A stretch of DNA of 64,000 nt from NCBI GenBank assembly GCA_963210315.1, contig OY723284.1, positions 1,302,001 through 1,366,000 on the forward strand, given 5' to 3'. The DNA is from Rhynchopus euleeides (taxonomy: Eukaryota; Euglenozoa; Diplonemea; Diplonemida; Diplonemidae). Positions 39,975 to 50,194 of the stretch are shown here, in pieces (the first letter of the stretch is position 1; the number at the start of each line of letters is the position of its first letter). Below the pieces are notes generated by a model. It saw nothing but the letters and a program-made list of their open reading frames with translations. It made no database searches and was not told the DNA's origin. The translations under genes were made by a program, and so were the position numbers.

Positions 39975-40833
39975 CAGGGATAGTGGGTGACTTTCCAAAT
40001 TCTGCAAAAAAGCCGGTTTTTGCCGGTTTTCCCGTTTTTCGTTTTTTGGCGCCGTTTTGGCGTTTCCTGTCCATGTATGGGGTGAGCGGGGTACCTGCCC
40101 GCATCCCGACTTTGGTTGCTTCATATAGCCGACGGACACCTCACACAGCACCCCACATACACCCTGTTGGAGATGTGTGAGGTGCTGGGAGAGCAGGTGT
40201 CCTTTGCTACAACACCATCCCGGCCGTGCCTCCAGCCATGGATCTGTCTCAGGAACTGTAGGGCAACGTCAGGAGTGCCAGAAGGTGCACGCCACGCCCT
40301 TGAGAGACCACTGCTGGACAGGGGGGCTGAAGGGGAATCCCCGGACTTCGTGCTCCAACAGCGCCGGCGAGGCAATGTCGATCGCCAGTGGACAACGAGG
40401 AAGTCGTACAGACTTGTGTGCAGGGGTGGGGTAGTCTGCACGTACTCCGTCTTCACTCACGACCATGTCGTACTCCTGGTGTTGTGCCGTTTCTCACTTG
40501 CCATGGTGCACCAACGGTACATATGTTCACTCGACAGGCACACAGCACAGCGGGGGGTCTGGGGGGCGGAGCCCCCCAGCCGCCGGAGGCCACGGTAGCG
40601 AACATCTGGCCTTCTCCTTCGCGTTCTTGGACTCTTTGGGTCAATCGCGGTTCGTAGTGGGGCCATTATTGGTGTCCAGGTGACCTGTGTACCCTCTAAG
40701 CAGGGTGGGCATAGTCGGGAAAAAAGTGGAATTTTCCCGAAAATTTTTATAGTTTTTTTTTTTTTTTTGAAAAACCGGTTTTGGCAAAAACCGGTTTTGC
40801 AAACCGGTTTTTTATTAGCACCCACTGTCCCTG
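39975..40833. mobile_element. hAT-like non-autonomous element with 8-bp target duplication
   Basis: The termini are CAGGGATAGTGGGTG and the complement of CAGGGACAGTGGGTG. The flanks repeat ATTCGGTT exactly (39967-39974 and 40834-40841). This is a textbook hAT pattern. The 859-bp interior has a hairpin-repeat copy (40552-40604) and AAACCGGTTT strings near the right end. No transposase frame is present. Confidence 0.8.
40552..40604 (+). repeat. Dispersed hairpin repeat, copy 3
   Basis: Same 53-bp module as at 10900, with GTAGCGAACA at its end (C for T). It lies inside the hAT-like element. Confidence 0.8.
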
Positions 40834-41053
40834 ATTCGGTTGCAAGAAGGTGAACGGCAGAGAGCTCTAATGAGCTGAGCCTTCTCTCTTGCGCCGCGGG
40901 GACAGCAACATCGGGGCGTGCTGCGGAGTGATCCTCCCAAGCAAGATCTTGGAGCCTCCTCTGAGAGCCCCGTTCCTTATCCCAGTGAAAACACTGCAGA
41001 CTTGTTACCTTCGCAGCACAAGGCCGAGCAACGCTTGCTGCTTTGCAATATGC

Positions 41054-42029
41054 CAGGGGATAAGATAGGTCTGGTTTTCCGGTTTTCAAAACCAGGGTTT
41101 CCCGGTTCCCGGTTTTCTGGGAAAAAAAAAAGGTCGGTCTCATTTTTGGCGGTTTTTTTTGTGATTTTGGGACAGTAAAACAGTCAGAAAAAACGCCATA
41201 AAAAAATAGAAAGTGACCCCATCGTGATCCGCACAGAGCTCAAATAGTCCAAAGAAGGCAGAGAAGCGGAGAAGAAAAATGGACCTAGCGGGTGGCCCGG
41301 TGGGTGGTGATGCCCTCGTCATGCAGGTCTCTTCTGTTTTGAAGGTGCACACATGGTGGACTCCAGCCACCATGTCTAAGAGGGAGTCTAAGACTGCAGT
41401 CTGGAGGGCTGAGACGAGAACTCAAACGACTTTCAAGCAGTCTTGAAGGTCGCCAAGCCTATTGGGGGCAACTAACAGATGAGATTTGTTTGTTGCCTGT
41501 CGTCACAGCTAGGTGCCCATCTCTTCGATAACGGAATGTGTGCAGAGATCTCGTGGACCCTTTGGCCATTCTGTCGTGCACCCACTCCACCCACAACGCA
41601 CACCTGTCACGAGTGGTCGCTCCCCCGTCCTCCTCCACCCTGAAGGTTGAACCCTCAAGGACCAGTGATCTCCTGCTGGCCGGGCTGCGATACAGCGAAG
41701 CCTTCCTACTTACAAGCGAATCCAGACTGTAGGGAACAGATGTTCACTACCGTGGCCTCCGGCGGCTGGGGGGCTCCGCCCCCCAGACCCCCCTGTGTAA
41801 AAGCATTGCACCAGACCGGTTTTTTGGGCGAGAGTCCAAACTTTCAAAGCAGCTGCTGCGCCTGCCCCACCAAGCAGCCTCAGTACGACAGGACGCGCGC
41901 AGGCACCGGGCCCTCTCAGATTCTGGGAGGGTTTGCGCGGGTCGCGCGCGCCGAAGGCGCGCGCGAAAAAAATTCAAAACCAGAAAAACCGGAAAACGGC
42001 GCCAGAAAAAAAGTCTATCTTATACCCTG
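41054..42029. mobile_element. CAGGG-terminus element with 7-bp target duplication, copy 1
   Basis: It begins CAGGGGATAAGATAG and ends with the complement of CAGGGTATAAGATAG. The flanks repeat AATATGC (41047-41053 and 42030-42036). At 976 bp it lacks an internal part present in the second copy (42608-43788). It contains the hairpin repeat and a trace of the CACGGTGGACTCC terminus of the 13-16 kb transposon. It is non-coding. Confidence 0.8.
41741..41793 (-). repeat. Dispersed hairpin repeat, copy 4 (inverted)
   Basis: Complement of the 10900 module, beginning TGTTCACTACCGTGGCCTCC. It lies inside the 7-bp-duplication element. Confidence 0.8.
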
Positions 42030-42607
42030 AATATGCTACGAGAAAAAAATGGAAGTGGGTGTGGTGTCCGCGTTTATATGAGGAGATCTTGATGTGGGTG
42101 TGTGTCGGGTTTCTGCAGCGTGTTGTGTGGGGTACAGTGAGTTTTGCATTAAGCGAGAGGGGTGCTCGGTGTGCAACACTTTGCTGCAAAACAAATTGGT
42201 GGGTGGGTGGGGGGGGGGGTGATGGAGAGCGAGAGTGTGTGGTGTTGCTGCTACTGCTGCCTGTGGCTATAGTATTTTTTTTGGAGAATTTATATTAACT
42301 TTGTCCAAAACACCCCCCACCCCCGTCCCCTTCCTACTGCCACCCCTTCCTTCTCACCCCGGAGCAATCCCACAGCAAACCTAAAAGAAGTGCTCCTTGT
42401 TGGTCGTCAGGCTTCAACTACCAAAACAAGCATTCAACCCATGCAAGTGTTGAGCATGTGCACTATATGTACGCAATGCACAAGCGAAGAGACGGGCACC
42501 TTACTGGGGGGGGGGGCAAATACAAGCATACATGCGAATACAAGCATATTATGAAAATCCGGATTTAAATAAAATTTTCAGGCTAATAGAAGCATATATG
42601 CTTCTAT

Positions 42608-43788
42608 CAGGGGATAAGATAGGTCTGGTTTTCCGGTTTTCAAAACCAGGGTTTCCCGGTTCCCGGTTTTCTGGAAAAAAAAAAGGTCGGTCTCATTTTT
42701 GGCGGGTTTTTTTGTGACTTTGGGACAGTAGAACAGTCAGAAAAAACGCCATAAAAAAATAGAAAGTGACCCCATCGTGATCCGCACAGAGCTCAAATAG
42801 TCCAAAGAAGGCAGAGAAGCGGAGAAGAAAAATGGACCTAGCGGGTGGCCCGGTGGGTGGTGATGCCCTCGTCATGCAGGTCTCTTCTGTTTTGAAGGTG
42901 CACACATGGTGGACTCCAGCCACCCTAGCGAGTGTCTAAGAGGGGTCTAAGACTGCAGTCTGTACTGAAGACGGGAGTCTATTTTCCAGCTAATTTACGC
43001 TAAGACTCCCGCTGGTTGAGATTCATGGGAGACACACGGTGTACTCCAGCGGAGGTAGGGTAACCTCCGCTGGAGTTCACCGTGTCGTCTGCCTCTGTGC
43101 AGCGTCACTCGGTGCCATCGAATACATGGCGACAGCCCACCAACTCGAGACAGATCTGCTTGTCTGGAGGGCTGAGACGAGAACACGAACGAATTTCAAG
43201 CAGTCTTGAAGGTCGCCAAGCCTATTGGGGGCAACTAACAGATGAGATTTGTTTGTTGCCTGTCGTCACAGCTAGCCCATCTCCTCGATAACGGAATGTG
43301 TGCAGAGATCTCGTGGACCCTTTGGCCATTCTGTCGTGCACCCACTCCACCCACAACGCACACCTGTCACGAGTGGTCGCTCCCCCGTCCTCCTCCACCC
43401 TGAAGGTTGAACCCTCAAGGACCAGTGATCTCCTGCTGGCCGGGCTGCGATCAGCGAAGCCTTCCTACTTACAAGCGAATCCAGACTGTAGGGAACAGAT
43501 GTTCACTACCGTGGCCTCCGGCGGCTGGGGGGCTCCGCCCCCCAGACCCCCCTGCGTAAAAAAATTACACCAGACCGGTTTTTTGGCCGAGAGTCCAAAC
43601 TTTCAAAGCAGCTGCTGCGCCTGCCCCACCAAGCAGCCTCAGTACGACAGGACGCGCGCAGGCACCGGGCCCTCTCAGATTCTGGGAGGGTTTGCGCGGG
43701 TCGCGCGCGCCGAAGGCGCGCGCGAAAAATTTTCAAAACCAGAAAAACCGGAAAACGGCGCCAGAAAAAAAGTCTATCTTATACCCTG
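42608..43788. mobile_element. CAGGG-terminus element with 7-bp target duplication, copy 2
   Basis: Same termini as copy 1. The flanks repeat CTTCTAT (42601-42607 and 43789-43795). At 1,181 bp it is longer than copy 1 because it keeps 42925-43150. That part holds inverted CACGGTGTACTCCAGCGG-type ends (43030-43086) related to the 13-16 kb transposon. It is nested in the family h element. Confidence 0.82.
43500..43552 (-). repeat. Dispersed hairpin repeat, copy 5 (inverted)
   Basis: Complement of the 10900 module, within the second 7-bp-duplication element. Confidence 0.8.
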
Positions 43789-44393
43789 CTTCTATTAGCC
43801 TGGTAGAAAATATTGGGTATTTTTGGGGTTTTTGGGGGGTTTTCCACCACAAAAATATAAATTTTTCTACCAGGCTAATACAAGCATGTATGCTTGTATT
43901 AGCCTGGTCCACAAAAATTGGGTTTTTAGTATGCTTGTATTCGCAGTATAACCATTTATAAATTTTCCAGAAAGCCCCGCATTATGCGAGCTGGCACGCT
44001 TAATACAAGCATATATGCTTGTATTTGCCCCCCCCCAGTAAGGTTCAGCCTCATGCTAGCTTCCATTCTTCCTATAGGAGGTGACCTTTCCGTCTTTACG
44101 GTGATGCGGTGCGATGGATGGCTCAGAGAGGTTCATCCTTCGTGAATTGTTTGCAGTCCCTCCCGTCTCCGTGTGAGAAGGATGTGTGGCCGGGGGACTG
44201 TTTTTCAAGTCGGGGGATACATTCACGGATGCTCGCCAAACCGCTGGGTGGTAGTCTGACGGCTGCTATGCCAATGAATGCTGCTTGGCCTGGCCTACTA
44301 TTGCTGTGCCGTGCCTGGCACCTTTCTTCCCTGGCGTGTGATATGGCAACCCTGGAGTCTGGAAGTGCGGTGTCTTGCCTGGTTGTTATACTA

Positions 44394-45464
44394 CTGGGGG
44401 GGGGTCAAATAGTACTACCGGGTAGTACTAATAGGCGGGACCGCTTGCCTAAATCGTGAAAATGTAGATAAATGGTAATTGGTGACAATGAGTCACTTTT
44501 ATGACCCCCAGGTCGCCAAAACGCTGTTTATCGGCATGTTTGGAATCCGTACGGATTGTGATGGGGTCATTTCAGTTGTGAGTTGCCTAATTTCAACCTT
44601 GTTTATGGGTTGGCTTCCGGGCCAAAGACCCTCCAGAGGTTCAATGGGATCCAAGGGGATCATACACATGCAGATCCCTTCGCCGGTACACTACCGACAC
44701 CCAGTAAACACCCGCATCACTGGTGTTCAACACAGCGGCGAATCACGTGTCGCGCGCCGTGCTCGAGAGGGCCCCACCTCGCTCGGCGGTGTGGAAGGGG
44801 CGTCTCTTGAGGTCGATGACCTGCTTGCAGACCAAAAGATCGTTAGGCCATGCTTTCACACCGAGGATCGGTACTGAAGATCATGTATCGAGCAAGCTTT
44901 TACCCTTATGCTCTACGTGAGATTTCTGTTCTCACTGAGCTTGCCTTCGGACACCTGCGTTAATGTGTAACAGAGTGTGCCGCCCCAACCAAACTCCCCA
45001 CCTGACTGGTGTCTCCAAACGAGGACTCACTAGCTAACGCCAGTTTGTCGCTAGACAACCTCCCCCACAGCCAGTGCCCCCATGCAGGTTACTGCGTACT
45101 GCAGCTCTTCCTTGCGATCGCTTCAAGGTTCGCCAGGTCATGACGGGTCTCATTTCGGGACAGTTGTGTGGGAGAAACGGGTTGGACGGGTTCTTATGTA
45201 TCCGATGGTCTGTGGTGGTTGGCAGTGCTGCTCTTCAGAGCGTGGCGTTGATTACCAGCTCAGCCAGGAGGCTCGGTGCAACCGATTTCTCTCAGCGGCA
45301 TGCCCCTACTACAGGGGCAACAGTCTTAGAAAGGGGAAAAATGGGCAAAAAGGGGGGTAGTACTAATATACTGGAAAAACAATCTATTTTGAAAAACCCG
45401 GGGGGTAGTTGTATTTGAGGGGGTAGTTGTATTTAAAGGGGTAGTACTATTTGACCCCCCCCAG
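44394..45464. mobile_element. TA-flanked element, family i (GTAGTACTATTTGACCCCC), 1.07 kb
   Basis: TA flanks (44392-44393, 45465-45466). The termini are CTGGGGGGGGGTCAAATAG and the inverted form. GTAGTACTA words recur in both arms. The outermost bases match family h (CTGGGGGGGGG..CAAATA), so the two are probably mobilised by related enzymes. The interior is non-coding. It is inserted in the diverged GME spacer. Confidence 0.75.
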
Positions 45465-46021
45465 TAGCCCGTTGAGCAAGACATGCCAGTGCCGTTTCCA
45501 TGCCCGACCACCCCATCCCCATCCCCACCTACCCACCCACTTCCCTCTCATTTGCTGTAGATCCGGAATCAGAACCAGCTGCACATCAGCCACTTTGGAT
45601 TCCGAACACACACATCCCGAGTAGTGAGTTTCTCCGCAGTCTCAACGATGACCCATTTGAGCCAGTAAGAGGTAGCGAGGGGGCGGCCGATGCAGAACGT
45701 GTGGGTGGCCAACTCTACGTCTTGTGCACAGTGGTCGCAATGAAAGAGGTTTTTTGGATCGTCGAGGAAGGCTGCGGTTTGCCGCACTCTGAAGAGGATC
45801 CTCTCGACGAGCTCAGACACTGCTACATCTGCATTATCAGAGGACAGCGGGTCCATCGCAGGACCTTCTTCGTGATTTCACCAGAGCCACTCACAGGCGT
45901 CATGCTGCACCCCTGCGTTGCGCAATTGTGACGGCATCGCCGCCACCAGTGATTTCATATCCTCCTTGTACACAGCACCACATTCAGGAATACCAGCAGA
46001 ACCTTTTGAAAACCAAGGACA

Positions 46022-46138
46022 ATGGCACGCACAGCGTGTGTTGCTGGGGGTGCTGGGTTCATCGGGTTGCACCTGGCGAAGAAGTTGAAAGCCGATGGGG
46101 CACACGTGGGTTTCCGTGCCCGACCACCCCATCCCTAA
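46022..46138 (+). pseudogene. Truncated GME 5' fragment
   Basis: Starting with ATG at 46022, 29 codons match the N-terminus of GME (CVAGGAGFIG...KKLKADGAHV) with a few substitutions. At 46108 the homology jumps to spacer sequence (GTTTCCGTGCCCGACCACC), and a TAA follows at 46136. The fragment is 150 bp upstream of the first full gene and marks an old unequal-exchange or deletion junction. The NAD-binding loop alone remains, so it is not functional. Confidence 0.85.
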
Positions 46139-46290
46139 CCACACCGACCCACCCACTTTCCTCATTTGCTGTGTAGATCCGGAATCAGAAACATCTGTAC
46201 AGCTGGATTCACCGAACACACACATCCACACCACACCTGCACCACATGCAACCCTCCAGGAAAAGCAGAACCTTTTGAAAACCAAGGACA

Positions 46291-47325
46291 ATGACGCGCA
46301 CAGTGTGTGTTGCTGGGGGTGCTGGGTTCATCGGGTCGCACCTGGCGAAGAAGTTGAAAGCCGATGGGGCACACGTGATTGTTGCCGACTGGAAGAAGAA
46401 CGAGTTCATGAAGGAGGACGAGTTCTGCCACGAGTTCAAGCTGCTGGATCTGCGCAAGCTGGACGCGTGCCTTGAGGCGACTGTGGGGTGCAATGAGGTG
46501 TACAACCTGGCGGCAGACATGGGTGGCATGGGTTTCATCCAGTCGAACCACAGCGTGCTGTACTACAACAACACCATGATCTCCTTCAACGTGATGGAGG
46601 CTGCCCGCAGGAACGGCGCGAAGCTGTACTTCTTCGCCTCGTCGGCGTGCGTGTACAACGAGACCAAGCAGGAGGACCCCGAGAACCCGGGCCTGAAGGA
46701 GGCCGACGCCTGGCCGGCACAGCCCCAGGACGCCTACGGGCTTGAGAAGCTGGCGACGGAGGAGCTGGTGAAGCACTACGGGCAGGACTTCGGGATCAAG
46801 ACCTACATCGCACGTTTCCACAACGTCTACGGGCCCCAGGGCACCTGGAAGGGGGGTAGGGAGAAGGCCCCGGCCGCAACGTGCCGCAAGGCCGCCACCT
46901 CCACCGAGACCTTCGAGGTGTGGGGCGACGGGAAGCAGACGCGCTCCTTCACCTTCGTGGACGACTGCGTGGAGGGCATCCAGCGCCTGTGCTCCTCCGA
47001 CTTCCACGACCCCATCAACCTGGGGTCGGACTACATGGTCACCATCAACCAGCTGGCCGAGCTGGCGATGAGCTTCACTGGGCGCAAGCTGAACGTGAAG
47101 CACATCCCCGGCCCTGAGGGTGTGCGTGGCCGCAACTCGGAGAACTCCCTCATCAAGAAGGTGCTCGGCTGGGAGCCGTCCATCACCCTGGACGACGGTC
47201 TGAAGCGCACATACGACTGGATCTGCGAGAAGGTCGAGGAGGACAAGAAGGCCGGGATCGACGTGTCTGCGTACGCCTCGTCGAAGGTCGTGGTGCAGAG
47301 CACGGAGTCCCTCGAGAAGCTGTGA
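46291..47325 (+). CDS. GME: GDP-mannose 3,5-epimerase, copy 1
   Basis: An intronless 344-residue extended short-chain dehydrogenase, usual length for this family is about 370 in plants. The NAD-binding GGAGFIGSHL is at 9-18. The catalytic residues as known for plant GME are present: Cys120 in SSACVY, Tyr149 and Lys153 in YGLEK, and Lys192 in REKAPAA. The C-terminal PEGVRGRNS binds the nucleotide sugar. The enzyme converts GDP-D-mannose to GDP-L-galactose (and GDP-L-gulose), the entry step to L-galactose polysaccharides and ascorbate, in the cytosol. The start is fixed by an in-frame TGA 15 nt upstream. Codons Gly81 (GGT) and Ser98 (TCC) define 'type a'. Preceded by a truncated copy and followed by a long spacer. 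Confidence 0.96.
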   Translation: MTRTVCVAGGAGFIGSHLAKKLKADGAHVIVADWKKNEFMKEDEFCHEFKLLDLRKLDACLEATVGCNEVYNLAADMGGMGFIQSNHSVLYYNNTMISFNVMEAARRNGAKLYFFASSACVYNETKQEDPENPGLKEADAWPAQPQDAYGLEKLATEELVKHYGQDFGIKTYIARFHNVYGPQGTWKGGREKAPAATCRKAATSTETFEVWGDGKQTRSFTFVDDCVEGIQRLCSSDFHDPINLGSDYMVTINQLAELAMSFTGRKLNVKHIPGPEGVRGRNSENSLIKKVLGWEPSITLDDGLKRTYDWICEKVEEDKKAGIDVSAYASSKVVVQSTESLEKL

Positions 47326-50194
47326 TGACACCCACACCGGATCGCCATAATTGCCGGCACGCTTTAACGAGCTGATGCACACGACAGGGGGGTGGGGGTG
47401 GGTGGGGTTGAGAGCCTCGGCAAAGATAGACAAATGACACACATTCCATATCGGCCGAAGGCATTTGTAATTGTGCATCGTCCCCTCCGGACGGAATAAC
47501 CGCAGTCATGGCATTGACTAAATGCCACCGCGCGATAGAATTTATTCTTCTGCGTAGGGGACACTCTAAGTAACCATGCTGCCTGCTTGCCAGGCTGCAG
47601 GGTGTCGATACCCAAACAAAAGCAACCACTCCTTGCTGTGTAGCATCCCCTCGGGCTCGCAGCGTTTTGTGATTGTCGACACCAGCAAAAGTAAATGCAG
47701 AACCTCCCGCCCGCCTATACCCTTCCCTCCCCCCCTTCCCCTTCCCCTCCCCCGCACACGCGCCGCACGCAACATCGAAACAAATGTCAGATGTCCCAAT
47801 CTCTCCCCCTTTCGTTTTCTCCCCCTTTCTATTATTGTCCCCCCATTGGGTCCGCCGATGCCCTTCCCCTTACCCATTCACCCGAGACCTCTTGCCCTAC
47901 TCTCTTAACCTTGCCGTGTTTCTCCCGAGCTGGGGCGACACGCATGTGGAGGGGCGTGGGGGGTGGGGGCGGGCGGTGGTGCTGGGGGTGGGGAACTCAA
48001 GGCTGGCAGACCGTTCCATATTTCTTGCCGTTATTTTTTTTAACCCCAAGGAAGCTTGCTTGCCAAAGCGATGATGGGGCTGTTCGTGGGAGGTGGGATG
48101 GGGTGGGTTTGGAGTGGCAGGGGGGGGTGGGGTGGGGGGGGAAAAAAGTTCCCTCGGCGTGCCCAACGGATTTGGAGAAGAACGGCGAAGAAATGCACAA
48201 TATTTCAGAGACTAAAAAAAAGGGGGCCCGGCAGGGCTTTTATTCCCCACACCTCTCCCCCACACCACCCCCACACCCCCCCACCCTTCCTCCATCTCGA
48301 CACCCATGTTTACTCCCCACTCTGGCCGGGATATCTGACACTGTTCTTAAGTTATATGCTTCTCCTCTTCCAGGGGAACAGGAAAGGCGCCTCGGAGGAA
48401 CGGGGGTGAGCCGGAGGAGAGGGGGGAAAAGGCGGGTGTGTGTGTGTGTGTGTGTGTGTGGGTGAGGCAAGCATGGCCACATTGCCACAGGTCTCCCTCA
48501 TCTCCGCACACTCCTTCGCCTCCTCCCTCTCCCCCCCTCCCTCAACCCGTCATTCTCCTGCGCTTTTCCCACACCCTTTGTGTCTTCGCAGGAACAACAA
48601 TGCTCCGTGATCTGAAGGGTTATCAGAAGGCCCCCTTCTCTTCTGCCTCTTCTGAGAGTCGGGTAGTGGTTGTACGTGTGCGTGTGTTTGTTGAGCCTCC
48701 AAAGCAAATCATGCAGAAGACCTTTGCCTGCGCAAAGTGTGTTGCGGGTTGACAGGCGCATGAAACTGTGTGTGACGGCAATCACCTAGCACTTCGACCT
48801 ATCCCCTCTCGCTGCATTTCCACCTGACAAGGTACCTTGTGAGGAGAAATACTGTGCACCCCCCCCTGTAGTTGCCACCCTCATTCCTCGATGGGGGGGG
48901 ACATTTTTTTCTGACAAGTTTCGAGACGACGGAGCGTAGCGAAGTCGTGAAGTCACGAAACAACGAAGGAAATCGTACGACTGAATCTTTGGGAGTATCA
49001 CCTTCATGCCGCTCCTTCACATGGCCTCAACGCAGCCTTGAGACAAGTGTGCGCTCGAATAAGACTGGTTCTGTTCTTCGCACAGTTGCTGGAGAGCTGT
49101 CTACCGTAAAGCTAAAGAATCACGGGTTCTTCATTATTTTTGCAGACAGAAATGCCAGATTCGCCCATCTTCACACCATTTCAGAGGTGTGTACCATGTT
49201 CGAATGATGTCAGGCCGTGTTCTTCTCAGGCCCCCCCCTCTCTTCCGGGTTCTCCTGGGCCGCACGGTGGCATTGCCCAATGCCGCCTCTTCCTCTGGCT
49301 CCTCCTTTTTGAGCGTACTGTTTCTGTCGCCCCCCCCCCCCTCCTTCGAGCCACCAGCCAGTCTCCCCTCCCCTGCCGTTGCTCTCGCTTCTTTTGGATT
49401 AAATCAAATCCATCAATTACACACTCTCGCCGAGTGTGTGATTGTGGGTGCGGATGAAACGCGCGTTGGTTGGAGCGAAGAAGGGTGTGTGTAGGGTGGC
49501 CACGTCCGCAGGTTGATCCGGCGAAGATGTTGGTCCACTTGCCGTCCCGCCCTACGGTAGTAGGGTGATGGGGGGCACGTAGTTTGTGTGTTGCTGCCGT
49601 TGGCAATTGTTTTTCTTGGAGAATTCATATTGAAGTCTGCCCAAAGCACCCCCCTGTCCTCCCCCCGGCCCCTTCCCGTTACCTCCTTGTCCCCTTCACA
49701 CGGAGAAAATAAAAGAAAGGCCACTGTCTGGTCGCCCCATACCAGGGGTAGCGTCAGGCTGGAGATCGTCGGCACCAAAACAAACATTCAACCCACGCAA
49801 GTGTTGAGCCCGTGCACTGGATGCATGCAATGCGGAAGCGAAGAGACGGGCACCGAGTTAAGGTTCAGCCTCATGCTAGCTTCCCTTCTTCCTATAGGAG
49901 GTGACCTGTCGTCTTCACGGTGATGCGGTGCCAATGGTGCCTGTCTTCCCTGGCCTGTCTGGTGTGGGCAAGCCTGGGGTCTCGAAGTATGGAGTCTTCC
50001 CTGGTTGTTAACGAGCCTGCCATGCGTTTCCGTGCCCGACCACCCCATCCCCATCCCCACCGACCCACCCATTCCCTCATTTGCTGTGTAGATCCGGAAT
50101 CAGAAACATCTGTACAGCTGGACTCACCGAACACACACATCCACACCACATGCAACCCTCCAGGAAAAGCAGAACCTTTTGAAAACCAAGGACA
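47326..50194. repeat. GME spacer 1, long form (2,869 bp)
   Basis: Contains a (GT)n run at 48436-48460 and pyrimidine-rich blocks. A 1,005-bp segment (about 48652-49656) is absent from the short spacers. Possible 5' UTR splice signals before the next gene are GTATGG at 50006 and TGCTGTGTAG at about 50090. No independent gene was supported; short ORFs are low complexity. Confidence 0.8.

Larger units (their letters stand above)
42504..44038. mobile_element. MITE family h (ATACAAGCATATATGCTTGTAT element), interrupted
   Basis: TA flanks (42502-42503, 44039-44040). The termini are CTGGGGGGGGG...CAAATACAAGCATA and its inverted form. Short palindromic words built on AAGCATATATGCTT recur. Without the nested 42608-43788 element and one copy of its 7-bp duplication it is about 347 bp. 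It sits in the diverged GME spacer at the site corresponding to TTAA in intact spacers. Confidence 0.75.
42037..46290 (+). repeat. Diverged GME spacer copy, split by three insertions
   Basis: From about 42250 the sequence aligns in pieces with the spacer before GME copy 2 (for example AACATTCAACCCACGCAAGT-type strings, GAAGAGACGGGCACC, GGTTCAGCCTCATGCTAGCT, TTCCTATAGGAGGTGACCT). It has many substitutions. The pieces are separated by elements at 42504-44038 and 44394-45464 and by an unrelated 360-bp segment (about 45612-45974). This is the oldest, most decayed unit of the array. Confidence 0.7.

Noticed and set aside
45569..45856. 95-codon minus-strand ORF with Cys/His residues in the diverged GME spacer
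   Set aside because: It overlaps an equally long plus-strand frame, no domain was recognised, and it lies in a segment of unknown origin; insufficient to call a gene.
46162..47478. Long antisense ORF (438-496 codons) opposite each GME gene
   Set aside because: It mirrors the GC-biased codon use of GME, has a Leu/His/Val-rich translation without domain character, and extends into spacer; it is a shadow frame.
47695..48465. 256-codon ORF repeated in every GME spacer
   Set aside because: Its translation is Pro/Ser and Gly/Trp low complexity ending in a GT-repeat-derived Cys/Val run; it is conserved only because the whole unit is duplicated.
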